Notes under the pieces: generated by a model
What the model saw: only the letters and a program-made list of their open reading frames with translations
Databases searched by the model: none
Told to the model about the DNA's origin: nothing
Assembly (NCBI GenBank): GCA_030141605.1
Contig: JAQGDQ010000409.1
Coordinates: 62,616-124,615 of the forward strand
From: Tubiluchus corallicola
Taxonomy: Eukaryota > Priapulida > Priapulimorpha > Priapulimorphida > Tubiluchidae
DNA length: 62,000 bases
Reading direction: 5' to 3'
Shown here: in pieces, positions 22,856-36,100 of the stretch
Numbering within the stretch: position 1 is the stretch's first letter
Layout of the letters: every line of letters starts with the position of its first letter
Position numbers and translations under genes: made by a program

Positions 22856-25800
22856 CTGTAAGTACACAATAAAGGGTCGTTAACATACTTAAATTATTGC
22901 TAATTAATTAATGTATTTAAATTATTGCTAATTAATCAGTTTAATGACAGTGGCAAGATATTGTGTTTGTGTCAAAACAACTTATTAATGCTTTTAATCA
23001 ATTATAAGAACTGGTATAATTTCTCAGCTGTACTTAACTTCTTCCGGACCATAAGCATTTGTTGCATTTTGCATGTGTTCATGAAAAACTGCACTCACTA
23101 AGCGGCAATTACATTATATTTCATAATTTATGTAGGTTTCTACTCCTCACACAATGTATTTTCATGCAAAATTACACAAGAAATGCATTTGCTTACCTTA
23201 GAAAATTAAAAATCAATTTTTGATGATGAAATTGAAAAAAAATCTTTCAGTAACTGCAGTGTTTGCACTGTAACAAAGTATAGTAACACTTGTGTGAAAC
23301 TGGCTAATGCAGAAAATTTTAACTGTCCAGACACAACACTCTTATACACTTTAGCCTCAAGTCTACTCTATTTTTAAGGAGAAATTCCTGTTAAAACATG
23401 AAACGACTTTAATTTCTCCTTGGCTGATTGGTTGGGGTTTCCTGGAATAGCAGCAGAACACTGGACAGCTTGGGTTGCAGCAAGCAGGTGATCAATAAAA
23501 TAGTGTGTACGATCATGCAAGTGTACACCAGATTAAACTAATCAATAGGAGCGGTTGTTTTTCTGAATTTTATCCAATTAAATAGCTTATAAATGTTTAA
23601 ACAAATAGAATGATTGGATAGCCGATATTCTAGTGAACTGTAATCATTTAGTTATGTCAGTTCCCATACAGTAGCAGAAAAGTCATAGGTCTTACAAGAC
23701 CTATTTTGAGTGCTGCCGTCTTGAAGGAGTTTCTTTGTTAAATAAAGCAAACTAACCAAATTTACTTCCTCTTAGTCATCTTGACAGGGCTTTTTCACTG
23801 GATTAGTGAATTCGTATGTAAAGAAAGATAAAAAGGCAGTCTCATTAAACAACACATTCGTTTCACCTACTCGTAAGAAAAACAAAGTATTTATAGTTAA
23901 AATAACACAACTTTAGGTCTGCTTAATCATTACCTATTTGGCTTTTTGTAAATACATAATTAGTGCATAATTTACTGTATCAATTTCTTTACTGGTCTGT
24001 TTATTCATTACCTGTTTGGTTTCTGTTAACTACTTAATTAGTGCATAACAGGCTCTGTGTATATAAACTGGTTGCATGTTTGTAAATTTACCACTGATGA
24101 TGACAGCAGTAGCTCTGTCGAAACGTTTGACATGATTTTAACTATGTAAAGTAAAAGTTTCAATAAAGTTGTCGTGTTTTAAGTATCTGTATTAAAAACA
24201 CTTAGTACTTCAAAAAATCTTGTTTGAAAGTTTAGATGAACATCAACTGACCTCACTCAAAGAATATCCTCAACTTAGTTTGGTAATTATCATTTTTACT
24301 AATTTTTTAGCTAGCCTTGTAGCAAAATGTATAAAGAGAGTTAGTTCTCAGCAGGGCCAGCTCTGGGAAGTTTTATGCCCTATGCAAAAGTATTTTTAGT
24401 GCCGTCTCCTCAACAATCAGCCCCTTCCTCCATGGACTACACCTCAGTCTCAATATTGAATTTTTGTTGTATAATATTATAATTAATTATAATGGTACCG
24501 TATTATAGTTTATAATGTATTGTAGTGCACTAATTAAGCATAGTCAATTACCTATCTACAGCTTGTGTTGATTGAATTTAAAGTTGAATTTATGACGTCA
24601 TTGTACGTCTTGAGTGCTGCATGAAGTGGCTTAGTCTTAGAAAACTCGAGAAAGCAAAACTAAAGAGTGTTTTTCTGCAGGAAGACACCTGCTAGCATCT
24701 AAAACTCGTACGTTTCGACAGGAAAATAACGCAATTAGTTTGTTTCATTTAATTAATGTTATGCACTTAAAGAATTACACATACAACATCTTATTGCTCA
24801 AGCTAAGTTTCACAATTAAAGAATTAATTCCAGAATTTGGTGATCTACGCAACTGCCTAGTTAGCTTAGTGGTAGAGTTGACTCTAGCAGGCAAGTACCA
24901 CTCCGGATATGTGAACTTAAACAACCACAAGAAACGTCTGGAGTCATAGTTCCAGAAAATACTTTGAAACATTTACAAGTATAAAAGTGTACTTACAGCA
25001 CAAGAAAACTCTCCACTTACATAAAGTTTAAATCATCCTGACATTTTATACCAATTTTGCATATTAGACTTGCGTCGGCAGTAACGCTGTATAAAACATT
25101 TAAATTTAAACTCCCGCGTAGCCATTTTGGTGATAAGTCATTTGAAACAAGTTTAGATAACACTGAGTAAAGTTTGAAAAAATAATCAGCGCATTCGTAA
25201 CGCTCAAGTCACTAACTAAATAAAATTTAAAATTACTGCATCTTGTAAATAAGATTAAAAATATGTTTTTTGGTTAGTGAGTGGTGAACCCTGGAAGCGA
25301 GTCAATGACATTTTACCATTTATATAATTAATCATTTTCTTTTCTAGTTACGTAGGTCTTTCCAGCAGGTAAGCGAAATGCCAAGCAACATAATGGTGCA
25401 TGGAAAGATTTTTTGGGAAATAGTTTAACATTTCCTTTCTTACCCTGATTTACATTGTACATAGGTGATGTCAGGTAATGGCGACTTTGGAAAAATATTG
25501 CGGAAGATTTAAAATGAAAACAAACAAAAAATCCTTTCAATGCGAGTAAGATATGCGCATAAAATTGCTGTAAACTAATATAATTTTTAAGGCGATTTTT
25601 CTGAAACTACTTCAAGTACCCCTTTTCTTGTCCTTTAATAAAAACACAATTCATAAAATCCAACAAAAAGCCAAACGTTTTCAAACTTCTTATTACTTAT
25701 TAACTCACTTGTTCTTCGTCTTCTTCTCGTATTCCGTTTGTGTTTTCATAAAGAGGTTCCGAGCGTTCGGAGTGCACCGAATCATACATGCCCTCCTGAA

Positions 25801-28800
25801 CCTGAGCTTTGAATTCATGCAGTGACTCATTGAGTGACCAAAGTTGACAGAGGAGTGACGTGTCTAGCTGTCTCAGCTGCACCTAGGTATAAAAATATTA
25901 ATGACATTAGAGACTTGTCTGCAATGTGAAGCATTGGTTTACTCAGGCACGTATCAAAACTACACGACGCCATAGGCTGATAGTTTTCTCCCGCCCATCT
26001 ACTGTAAATTTATGATTGCTTATGTAATGAGCAGATACAACAAATACCTGTGGTGTATTAGAAACACTATTAACCTCGTTTCTACACGGTTATTATTAAT
26101 TAAATGTATTTGCCTAGCGCTTATATTCAAGCAGGCTGTGCAACTGCTTGTTGTGTAATACCTTGTACCAGTTCGTTATGTGGTACTTATATAAAAGCTG
26201 AACTCAGTAACTGCCTGTGGTGTGTTATAAAATGTGCCTTTTACATGAATATGAAAGTACGGTATTTATTCGAGTATAACGGGCAAAATTTTCTACGTAA
26301 AAAAAGAACTCAAAGTTTGGGTGCGCGTTATAAACGAGGGCTGGGGTGAGGCGTAACTAAGGAAATAATCAATAATATTTGCGTCATCAGCAGACTTTGT
26401 CAGACGGTGCCTGGCCCACGGAAATGTTAGAGACCGGAGTTGTTCAACAACGCAGCTGTTCAACAACATTTGTCACTTACAATGCTTGGTCTGAGCCGAG
26501 AAAAAGTGAAACAAAATTTTTTTAATCGAAAATTATAGGGGTGCGCGTTATACCCAGTAAACTAAGCCAGCAATTAGCAACCCACCCTCTCGTAAGGCAG
26601 CCTATGTCATTACACTGTTTGTGCTGTAGAAACAATGATAGTCACAATCGAGGCACATATTTAAATGCGGTGTTTAGGAAGTATTTCGATCTATCAGGAT
26701 AGCGTGTTGTAATTTAGTGTTGTCGGCGGCAGGTGTGAGAGACATAGGCGAGGACTGTGGTAGGTCTTGCAGCAGATGGAAACTTTAAAGTTGTGCACAA
26801 GTTTAGATACCATAATTATATCTTATCATGTTTTGAATGCCATTAATTTTACTATTTTCAAGTTGTCCCAATGTTATATATTAATTTCGCTGGTATGGGC
26901 TTAATATATATAATATTCGAGGCTACAGCTCCGACGGCGGCACCATTTGCGGCGATCTATATGTCAAACGAAAGGTCTCGATCTAGTGTCGTGCTATTGG
27001 GGGTTTATTTTTCGAATCGGGCCCACCGGGAGGAACGGGGAGCGAAAAACCTCCAAAAATGGCCATTTTTCAGCCGTTTTTGTTCAAAAAATTGCGAAAT
27101 GTATACCTCTTATTTCTACAGAACGCGAAAGGGCCGGGGGCAGCGTCAGTAATGGTTAGATAACCCATTCAACGGTGGGTGTCATAGTCATATTTAGAAT
27201 TTGCGAGAGGGCCACGGCGTCCCGTAACGGGCGTTTTCCCGGATCCAACGCGATTTTTTCGAAATTTTGACCAAACGGCATGCGGAAAAAACGTTCTAGC
27301 GGCGCCTGGCGGGACTCTCGAAAGGAGATATATAGCTCTTTAGAAAGACGAAGAACAGGGCTACACGATGGTGTGGGCTATATTTTAGGACACGTCCACC
27401 AAGAGGAGTGCTGACGAGTTAATCAGATGTTCAATTTTCGCTTGGAAAACTGCTGACGCAAAGCCATTGTTGTGACGTCATCCATTATACTCTGCCTATA
27501 ACCTTATAACTTTAATTCAGTAAAAGCTGCTGCTGCTGGCTTTGCGTTATAAATGAGGACTGTGTAGGATGTTTGCGCATTGTTGATTATGAGTGTGTAT
27601 ACGCAAAAATTTTTGCGGGGCCTTTGCTAGTTTTATTATTATTTTTGCTCCGCCACTGCCAGATTCAAGTGTAAAAGCACTTAAAAGCAGTCGGCAATTT
27701 CGCATCGTCAAAGTGCCCATATTATGAAGGCAAGAATTATACGCCTGAAGCCTCCGTGCTTACGCCATGTATTAATTACGTAATTCTAGCAAGTGATCCG
27801 AAACATAGCGGTCTTCACGGCAATGTATACATTCGAAATTCGCCAGAAAAAGCTAAGTTATTTAATTTATCTGTTCATTTTATAGAAAATGAACTACAAA
27901 TTCTTTTTTTAATCGTAGTAATACGGTAAAAAGAACTTCAGTATCTGCTGGGGTTACATGGGCCTTTAAAACACTACAAACGGTTATCTCTAGTTATTTC
28001 TTTCCGACATTATACCGCAAGTAGTTGGTTAGTCTCAATGTTTGTAAAGCAAATAGGGCAGTTTTGCCTGTCTTTCAAGATCTAAGCCATACAAGAAATT
28101 TTCAGGTATGTTTGTTAGTTTCATTTTGATTTTGCTTTTTCTTAATTTGTAATTGTAATGTTTCTTCTAGTTTATTTTTTAACACAGCTTCGTACTGAAT
28201 TTTGTATCATTTATTTTAATGCAATTGCATACTTACACTACATTGTCATTTTTATAATTTTTGTTATTGAGTTACCTTGTAGCCGACGAAGTTCGTGACG
28301 GACGAAAGCCACTGGCAAAAACTAAAAATTTTGAGACTTAATTGGCATTACGTCTTACGATTAGGCCCGTAACTACAAATTTCGTCCATGAGCCGCTTGA
28401 GTTAGTCGCCAGGGCGGGGCTCTGTTTGTGCAAATTTCTTTGTTGCATTTCCCTGACAGTAAAATAATTCCAACATACTGAGTGACTTGTTCTTTCCTTT
28501 AGCACACCACAAACAGTTTAAGTGAGAACAGTAACATAAATCCAATATACTGAGTGACTTGTTCTTTCCTTTAGATTTCGCCAGTATTACGCTCACTCAC
28601 TCACTTTCACGACGAATCATCGTGAACGTCCGATAGCCTGAATGAGCAAAAAAACCTGCAATATGGGACAGGCTAGGAGCAGTCATTTGTTTGTCGGTTT
28701 TGCTTTGTCAGTCCACGTATATTGATGTGTTTGTTTTATTAATTTCAGGACAATTTCTCGTACAGTGACGCCGCAAAAGCAGTTAGACTGAATAACGTGA

Positions 28801-31800
28801 TTAAAACAGCCAGTAAACAGTCGAGTAAAACTCCAAAGAAAAACACGGCCGAGTTAAAAAAAACAACCAGGTATGTTGTTATTTTCTTTCTTTAATTGAC
28901 TATAACTGCACACCTGCATAATTAATTGTGTATGTACTACTGACACCCGTGTGCGGCAATTAATTATACACACCCATAATGTGTGTTTAGACAATTAAGT
29001 ACTTTGCTAGCGCTCAATGGCAGAACCGGAATCTAGCTCATTATGAAAGATAATCCTCCAAGTTAAGACACCAAACAGGCAGACGTGTCATACATCCTTC
29101 CTTAATGAGACAAATACAGAGAGGAGGCAATATGGCGTATAAAACTAGTCGAAAGCGATTTTTCTGGCAGTCATTCATCCATTTGCTAATCATGCCCAGC
29201 GTTATTAAACAATGCTCACATTATGACCACTCAGTTAACGTAAGTTATCTATGTATCTATCTGTCTGTCTGTCTGTCTGTCTGCCTGTCTGTCTGTCTAC
29301 TTATCTATCTATCTATAAGTTATAAGTTTATTTATTTCCACTCTGCATCTAACAATTATAATAAAAATACAGATAATTTCACTGAAGTAAAAATAAATAT
29401 AAATGCAATATTATCCAGAAATTACAAAATGCAGCATATACATGTGCAAATTACATTACAGAATAATTTTGATGCATACAGTTTGAGCCTAAAAGCATAG
29501 CTTGACAGGCCAAACTGTACGTGGAAATCTTAAAAAAATGATTAATAATTGAAATAATGATAATATATACATAAAAGTGGGGGGGAGTAGTGAATGAAAG
29601 ATGAAATGGAGCGAGAACTACGAAAAACTGTGATCATGATTATAAAGTGTTCAGTAACCTGTTGAGCATAGTCACGTTACATTAAGATTACTGTGGAAAA
29701 AGAATGCAGGTTATTACCATTATCAAATTGTGTTACTCTTAATACTTTTGAAATATTTCTTTTCTGACGGTTTTTTTAAAAGTTGAAAGGGAGTGACTAC
29801 ATTTTGAATTGCGGCTTAGTCTATTCCATAGGACTGGTCCCATATAACTAATGAAATGTTTTGCCATATTTGTTCTACAACGTCTTGGTATATATTCATT
29901 ATGTCTGGTATTGTATTTTTTTACATTTATCTTGAATGGATTTTCAAAAAAAGTTGGAAATAAGTTGTTGTTGGTTCTATACATGTATATACATCCATTA
30001 AAATTAATAACATCATCCAGAAGTAATATTTGACATTGCTTAAAATGTGTAGTAGTAATTGTGCTCCTTTTGTCTAGTTTGAAGATGACACGTAAAAATT
30101 TTCGGTGTAAAACTCTTAAGCATTCTAAATTTGTAGTATAAGTAAAGCCCCATAATGTTGTGCAGAAATTTAAATATAATAATATTAAACTGTAGTATAT
30201 TGTTAGAAGATGTTCGGTGTTCAGAAAGTTTTAATATATGAGATAATACCTTTATTTTTTGATATTTTCAATCTGATCATGAATATATGTGGTCACCAGT
30301 CTAGATGCTCATTCAGTATTAATCCCAGAAATTTCAGTTCTTTTACACGTGTAATTCTTTTATGGTCTATTATTAAATCGTGGTTCGCCTGAATTGGTTT
30401 ATTTCGGGATCTAAACAGAATGTATTTCGTTTTTGATGAATTTAGTGACAGTTTATTTGTTTTGAACCATATAGCTAGATCATGTAGAACTGTATTTATG
30501 TAGCCAATATTGATTTCTATTTTATGAAAGCTAAAAAAATGCTTGTATCATCAGCAAACTGAAATAAATTGTGATTTTTACCACAAAATTTGATGTCATT
30601 AATATAAATTAGAAAAAGTAGTGGCCCAAGGACTGAGCCTTGGGGCACGCCACATTTGATTGGTGCTACATCTGAAAAAGCGTTATTATATTTTACTGTC
30701 TGAGTGCGCCCTGTCAAATAATTCTTTAGCCTGTGAGGCAAACCTCTGATACAGTAATAGTACAACTTTTTTAGCAGAATGTCATGGTTTACTGTATCAA
30801 ATGCTTTTGATAAGTCGCAAAATACTCTGTAGGATGTGCTATTTTTTCAACAGTATTAAAGATATTTTCTATAATTTTTGTTAAGGCTATTTCAGTGGAG
30901 CTACCTTTTCTGAAACCAAATTGTTTATTACTCAGAATTCTTTTTTTTTATTAAGTAATGAGATAACTGATTGTAAAAAACTTTTTCTAATATTTTTGAT
31001 ATAAAAGGCAATAAGGACACTGGTCTATAATTGTTCAGAGACATGGGATCATCTGATTTAAACAAAGGAACAATAATTGATTCTTTCAATTTCACTGGTA
31101 TTTCACCTGTAAGAAATTAAATAAATATTGCAAAGGTTTAGAGATGTAATCAATGGTGTCTATTACGACTTCAGGTAACATTTTGTCCTTACCAGGACCT
31201 TTATTCTGATTAAACGATTTGCAAGTATTTATTATATCATTTTCTGTTACTGCAATAATAAAAAATCTTTGACGGTAGGTACTTTTAAGATATATACATG
31301 GATTTATGTTTGTGTTTTCAATTTGTTCTGATAATATTGGCAAAGTAATCGTTAAAAGCATTTGCCACCTCTACATTATTTTTAATTAATTTACTGTTTA
31401 TGAACAACGTAATGGGTCGATTTTGTCTTTCTTTATGCATAATTTCTTTCATTGTATCCCATGTCTTTTTATGTTATCTTTAACTGTCATTAATCTATCC
31501 CTATAATACTGACATTTTGATGCCTTTATAACTGTATTAAGTTCATTTCTATATCGTTTGTATTCTACTTCAGATACGTTATTATTTGTCTTGTTCACCA
31601 GAGAACGATACATTTTATTTTTCCGTTTAACACTTTCTAAAATTGCTGTAGTGATCCAAGGTTTTTTTGCTGCTTTATGATTGTTATTGTTTTTCTGTAG
31701 TTTAATATGTTTGTCATAGATATCAGAAAGCTTAGTATGAAATAAATTGTATGCGTCTTCGGTATTAGTTGCAGAATATAAATCTGACCAGTCACATTGA

Positions 31801-33063
31801 TTTAAATCTTGGATAATTTTGTTTTTTATATGAACATTATAAATATGTTTGCGCACGTATTCCTTACTGAATGTTTCAATTTTGAGATCAATAATTAAAA
31901 AAATTGGGAGGTGATCTATTATATCTGTTAGAAAAATACCTGATTTGTACTTATAGTCTAGTGAATTAGTAAATATATTATCAATTAGTGTATCTGAATA
32001 AGGCGTAATTCTTGTTGGTTTTGTAACAGTAGGAAACAGATAATTGGTCAGCATTCTGTCTAAAAAGTGTCCGGTTTCGTTGTGAGAAGCATGGTTTATT
32101 AAATTTATATTATAGTCCCCTAGTAAGAAAATATGTTTGTTTTGTCTATTAACAATTGCCATAGTGTTCTGTATTTTGTCTGTAAAATGGTTAGGATTTT
32201 CACCAGGTGCTCTATATATTACTCCCATTATTGTATTTTTATTCTTGCTGCGTAATTCAATGAAAAGTGATTCTATGTCTGGATCATTGATGTGGCAGGT
32301 CTTTTCTCACTGTATAAGGTATGTCGTTCCTTATAAGCAAGCCGACTCCACCACCAGATCTGTGTTTACGATTTATACATTCAAATTCATATCCAGGCAG
32401 GGAAATGGTTACTCCTGAATCATCTTGGAGCCATGTTTCTGATAAGGCAATAATTGAAAAACTTATAGTTAATGATTCTAAATATACATTTAAATAATCA
32501 AAATTAGCTTTTAGGCTACGAATATTAACATGGATCATAGACAGTGGTGTATTGAAATCAGTGTTACTGTACAAAGCTGTGAACTGATCTTCATCATAGT
32601 AATTGCTTTTTGGTATTAAGTTTGGTGTATTAAAAAAATTTAAATCAGGATCTGCCATATTCGTCATATTATTGCTATCATCTGATTCAGTGCAAAAGAG
32701 ATTTAAATTATAATCGCACAAGATAGAACCAATATTTGAAAAACGTGCAATATGTTTAAATTCTTCATCATCTGGTATATTATTAAATGGAAAAATAGAC
32801 TGTAGACAAAGATGGCAAAACCATTCATTATCATCTGTAGCCAGGTCATTATAATCGTCAACTGATAGCGGTGAGCATCATAGGTGAATCCACCTATAAC
32901 AGTTGTCACATCCTAGAGCCTTTTGGTTATGTTTAACAGGTTTCTCGCAAGCGGGACATGAGAATGTTAACATATGAATGATGTAGTTAAAGAGGGTGAG
33001 TAATTATTAAAAATAAATAAAAAAAGAAAAAATGCAAAAAGACTGAGGTAGTAATTAGTAGTG

Positions 33064-33145
<82 letters not shown>

Positions 33146-36100
33146 ATATATATATATATACAGCTCCAGGACCTCTCGTTCCTCAACGTCCCGTTGGCAT
33201 GGACATTAACAAAGCCACAACTAGTCAAACAGCTCCAGGACCTCTTCTTCCTGTTCCTCAACATCCCGTTGGCATGGACATTAACAAAGCCACAACTAGT
33301 CAAACAGCTCCAGGACCTCTTCTTCCTGTTCCTCAACGTCCCGTTGGCATGAACATTAACAAAGCCACAACTAGTCAAACAGCTCCAGGACCTCGTCTTC
33401 CCGTTCCTCAACATCCCGTTGGCATGGACATTAACAAAGCCACAACTAGTCAAACAGCTCCAGGACCTCTTCTTCCCGTTCCTCAACGTCCCGTTGGCAT
33501 GGACATTAACAAAGCCACAACTAGTCAAACAGCTCCAGGACCTCTTCTTCCTGTTCCTCAACGTCCCGTTGACATGGACATTAACAAAGCCACAACTAGT
33601 CAAACAGCTCCAGGACCTCTTCTTCCCGTTCCTCAACATCCCGTTGGCATGGACATTAACAAAGCCACAACTAGTCAAACAGCTCCAGGACCTCTTCTTC
33701 CCGTTCCTCAACGTCCCGTTGAGCCAGTTAAAAAACCAATTGCGAACACCAAGAACCAAGGACAGTTTTTACCTATGACGAAAAGATCAGAAAAAACAAA
33801 GAAGAAAATAGCTGCACATCAGGCAGCAAACCATGCAAAAATGAAATCCAAGGAATGCCGCGAAGAGTCCAAAGCCAGAAATGAACCTGACATTTATTCC
33901 AAAACCCAAAAGAAAAGTGTTAGATCGCACCATGAGTCACTAGACAAGAGTGCGAAACAATCTAGGTCAACAAAGACATCCCCAACCGACGAAATATCTA
34001 ATATCTAAAAAAAACAGCAAACGAAATACAGAAAACGAAATCTAAAAAACCGCTCACCAAGCCAGAAACTTTTCCTCAAAAGCAAGTAAAGCACTCCACC
34101 TACTTCTCCAATGAAAACCAACGATTAGATACTAAAAGTCGTTCACCTATGTCAAAATCATCTAATGGATCTGCAACGACACAATGCTCCAGACTACCAC
34201 TTAGAACCCATGCGTATTTCTCGAGCACCCTTTCCAGCCCCATTTCCGGCTGGAATAGACTATAAGCTTTCTATTGCGCATTCAAGTCGTCATCAAGACC
34301 ATAAACTACCTATTATATCCCATTTGCCAGCTCTTGAAACAACTAGTGCACAAAGTCATCCAAGTAACCTAGAACCAGAAGAAAACGGTAGAGAAGAATC
34401 CATGTGTATTTCTCGAGCACCCTTTCCAGCCCCATTTCCGGCTGGAATAGACTATAAGCTTTCTATTGCGCATTCAAGTCGTCATCAAGACCATAAACTA
34501 CCTATTATATCCCATTTGCCAGCTCTTGAAACAACTAGTGCACAAAGTCATCCAAGTAACCTAGAACCAGAAGAAAACGGTAGAGAAGAATCCATGTGTA
34601 TTTCTCGAGCACCCTTTCCAGCCCCATTTCCGGCTGGAATAGACTATAAGCTTTCTATTGCGCATTCAAGTCGTCATCAAGACCATAAACTACCTATTGT
34701 GTCCCATTTGCCAGCTCGTGAAACAACTAGTGCACAAAGTCATCCAAGTAACCCAGAACCAGAAGAAAACGTTCAAGAAGTTCCTCATTTGCCAAGTGAT
34801 GACCCAGTTCCGTTCAAATTTCTGGAAGAAATAACGTGCAAGAACTCGGACGCCTTCAAATACCTCTTTAATAGTGATTAACAGTGTATTTAGTGACTCT
34901 GGTGGGTTTTTATGCTTGAGTTTACATTATTGTTATTTTTTGCTTTCAAACATTTAGACTATCTGCAATCCTAGCACTGGATAGGGAATTTCAGAATTCC
35001 TGAACTTTAATGGCTGACTTCGAAAATCTTGGAAATTTTTGGTGCGATTGAAAAATCTCTGTATCTCCTTGTGGCTTATCTATAAAAAAAGTCAATGGAA
35101 TTCGTTGCAGTTGGAAAATCTTCCGGAATTTCTTACCTTGCCACTACTCCCGAAAAACTCATGTGCTGATAAGGATTCAACTAACAGTGAACAATAGTTT
35201 TACTGAACTGCACAATAACACCACCTACTCGTGTCAGACTCCAGACTCATGTCGGAACGGAGTATACCAGATTGCGTCGGAATGGCATAACGCCAGTTAC
35301 TCACATGCGCCACATTGCGTCGGAACGGAACAATGACAACACACCTATTTTTGTCAAAAGGAAAAATCACTAACTGCTTATTTTACCAAAGTGTTAGGAT
35401 GGAATGTGCAGCAGCAACCTATGTTGCAATAGATTGACCTGTGTTAAATTGTGATGATTTTTCATTTATACGAGTATTTGTATTTTTTAAAGATGCTTGC
35501 GTCTTTGTTTCAATTTTACTTATATTTGTTCTACTGTTTTTTTCATTTTAAAGTAAGTTATTTTATTCAGACATTACAATTTCAGCTAGTAGTTATGTAT
35601 TTTCTTGTAAATTTTGTGCTTATGACCTATGAAGTGTTATACTGTAAACAAGCCAATTTGTTCAATTATGTTATAATAAATGTTTACAAAAAAAACTAAA
35701 ACAAAATCTTTAAGGCTTTTGACCTGTTGCGTTCGTTGCATAAATTTTACTTACATTAATTTATTTTAATTGTTCATATAGGCCCCTACGCATTATAATT
35801 TTCCGTGTCTGCAGTTACAAGCAAGACTGATTTTATAGTACTTTAATCGTAATGGTTTATGATGCAGCATTTATTAATTACAATTGTGATTTCAAATGGT
35901 GTGTGCGTTATACACGTGTGCGCGTTATACTCGAATAAATACGGTATACACATTTTCCGAAGAGAATAAGAATTTTTTCTAAAATGTGACGCCCTTCAAA
36001 CTTTGGAGCCCTAGGCTACAGCCTAGTTAACCTATTGGTTAATACACCCCTGGGTTTACTCACTTACCAAGTTTTTTTGTCTCAATTCACAATGGCTTCA

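Larger units (their letters stand above)
22856..25708 (-). other. FAM89 intron 2, 2.85 kb
   Basis: Contains the retroelement-like control segment at 23917-24170, a tRNA-head-like piece near 24855 (TTAGCTTAGTGGTAGAG) and a copy of repeat family R1 at 24995-25640. Nothing else recognised. Confidence 0.6.

Noticed and set aside
28749-33164. Direct splice of exon 28749-28870 to 33164
   Set aside because: The phases disagree (two bases left over, two bases required), so an unseen exon must lie between or the pieces belong to different genes.
33142-33759. 205-codon minus-strand frame opposite the 75-bp repeats
   Set aside because: Mirror of the tandem repeat; the plus-strand frame has the splice acceptor, linker and second array.
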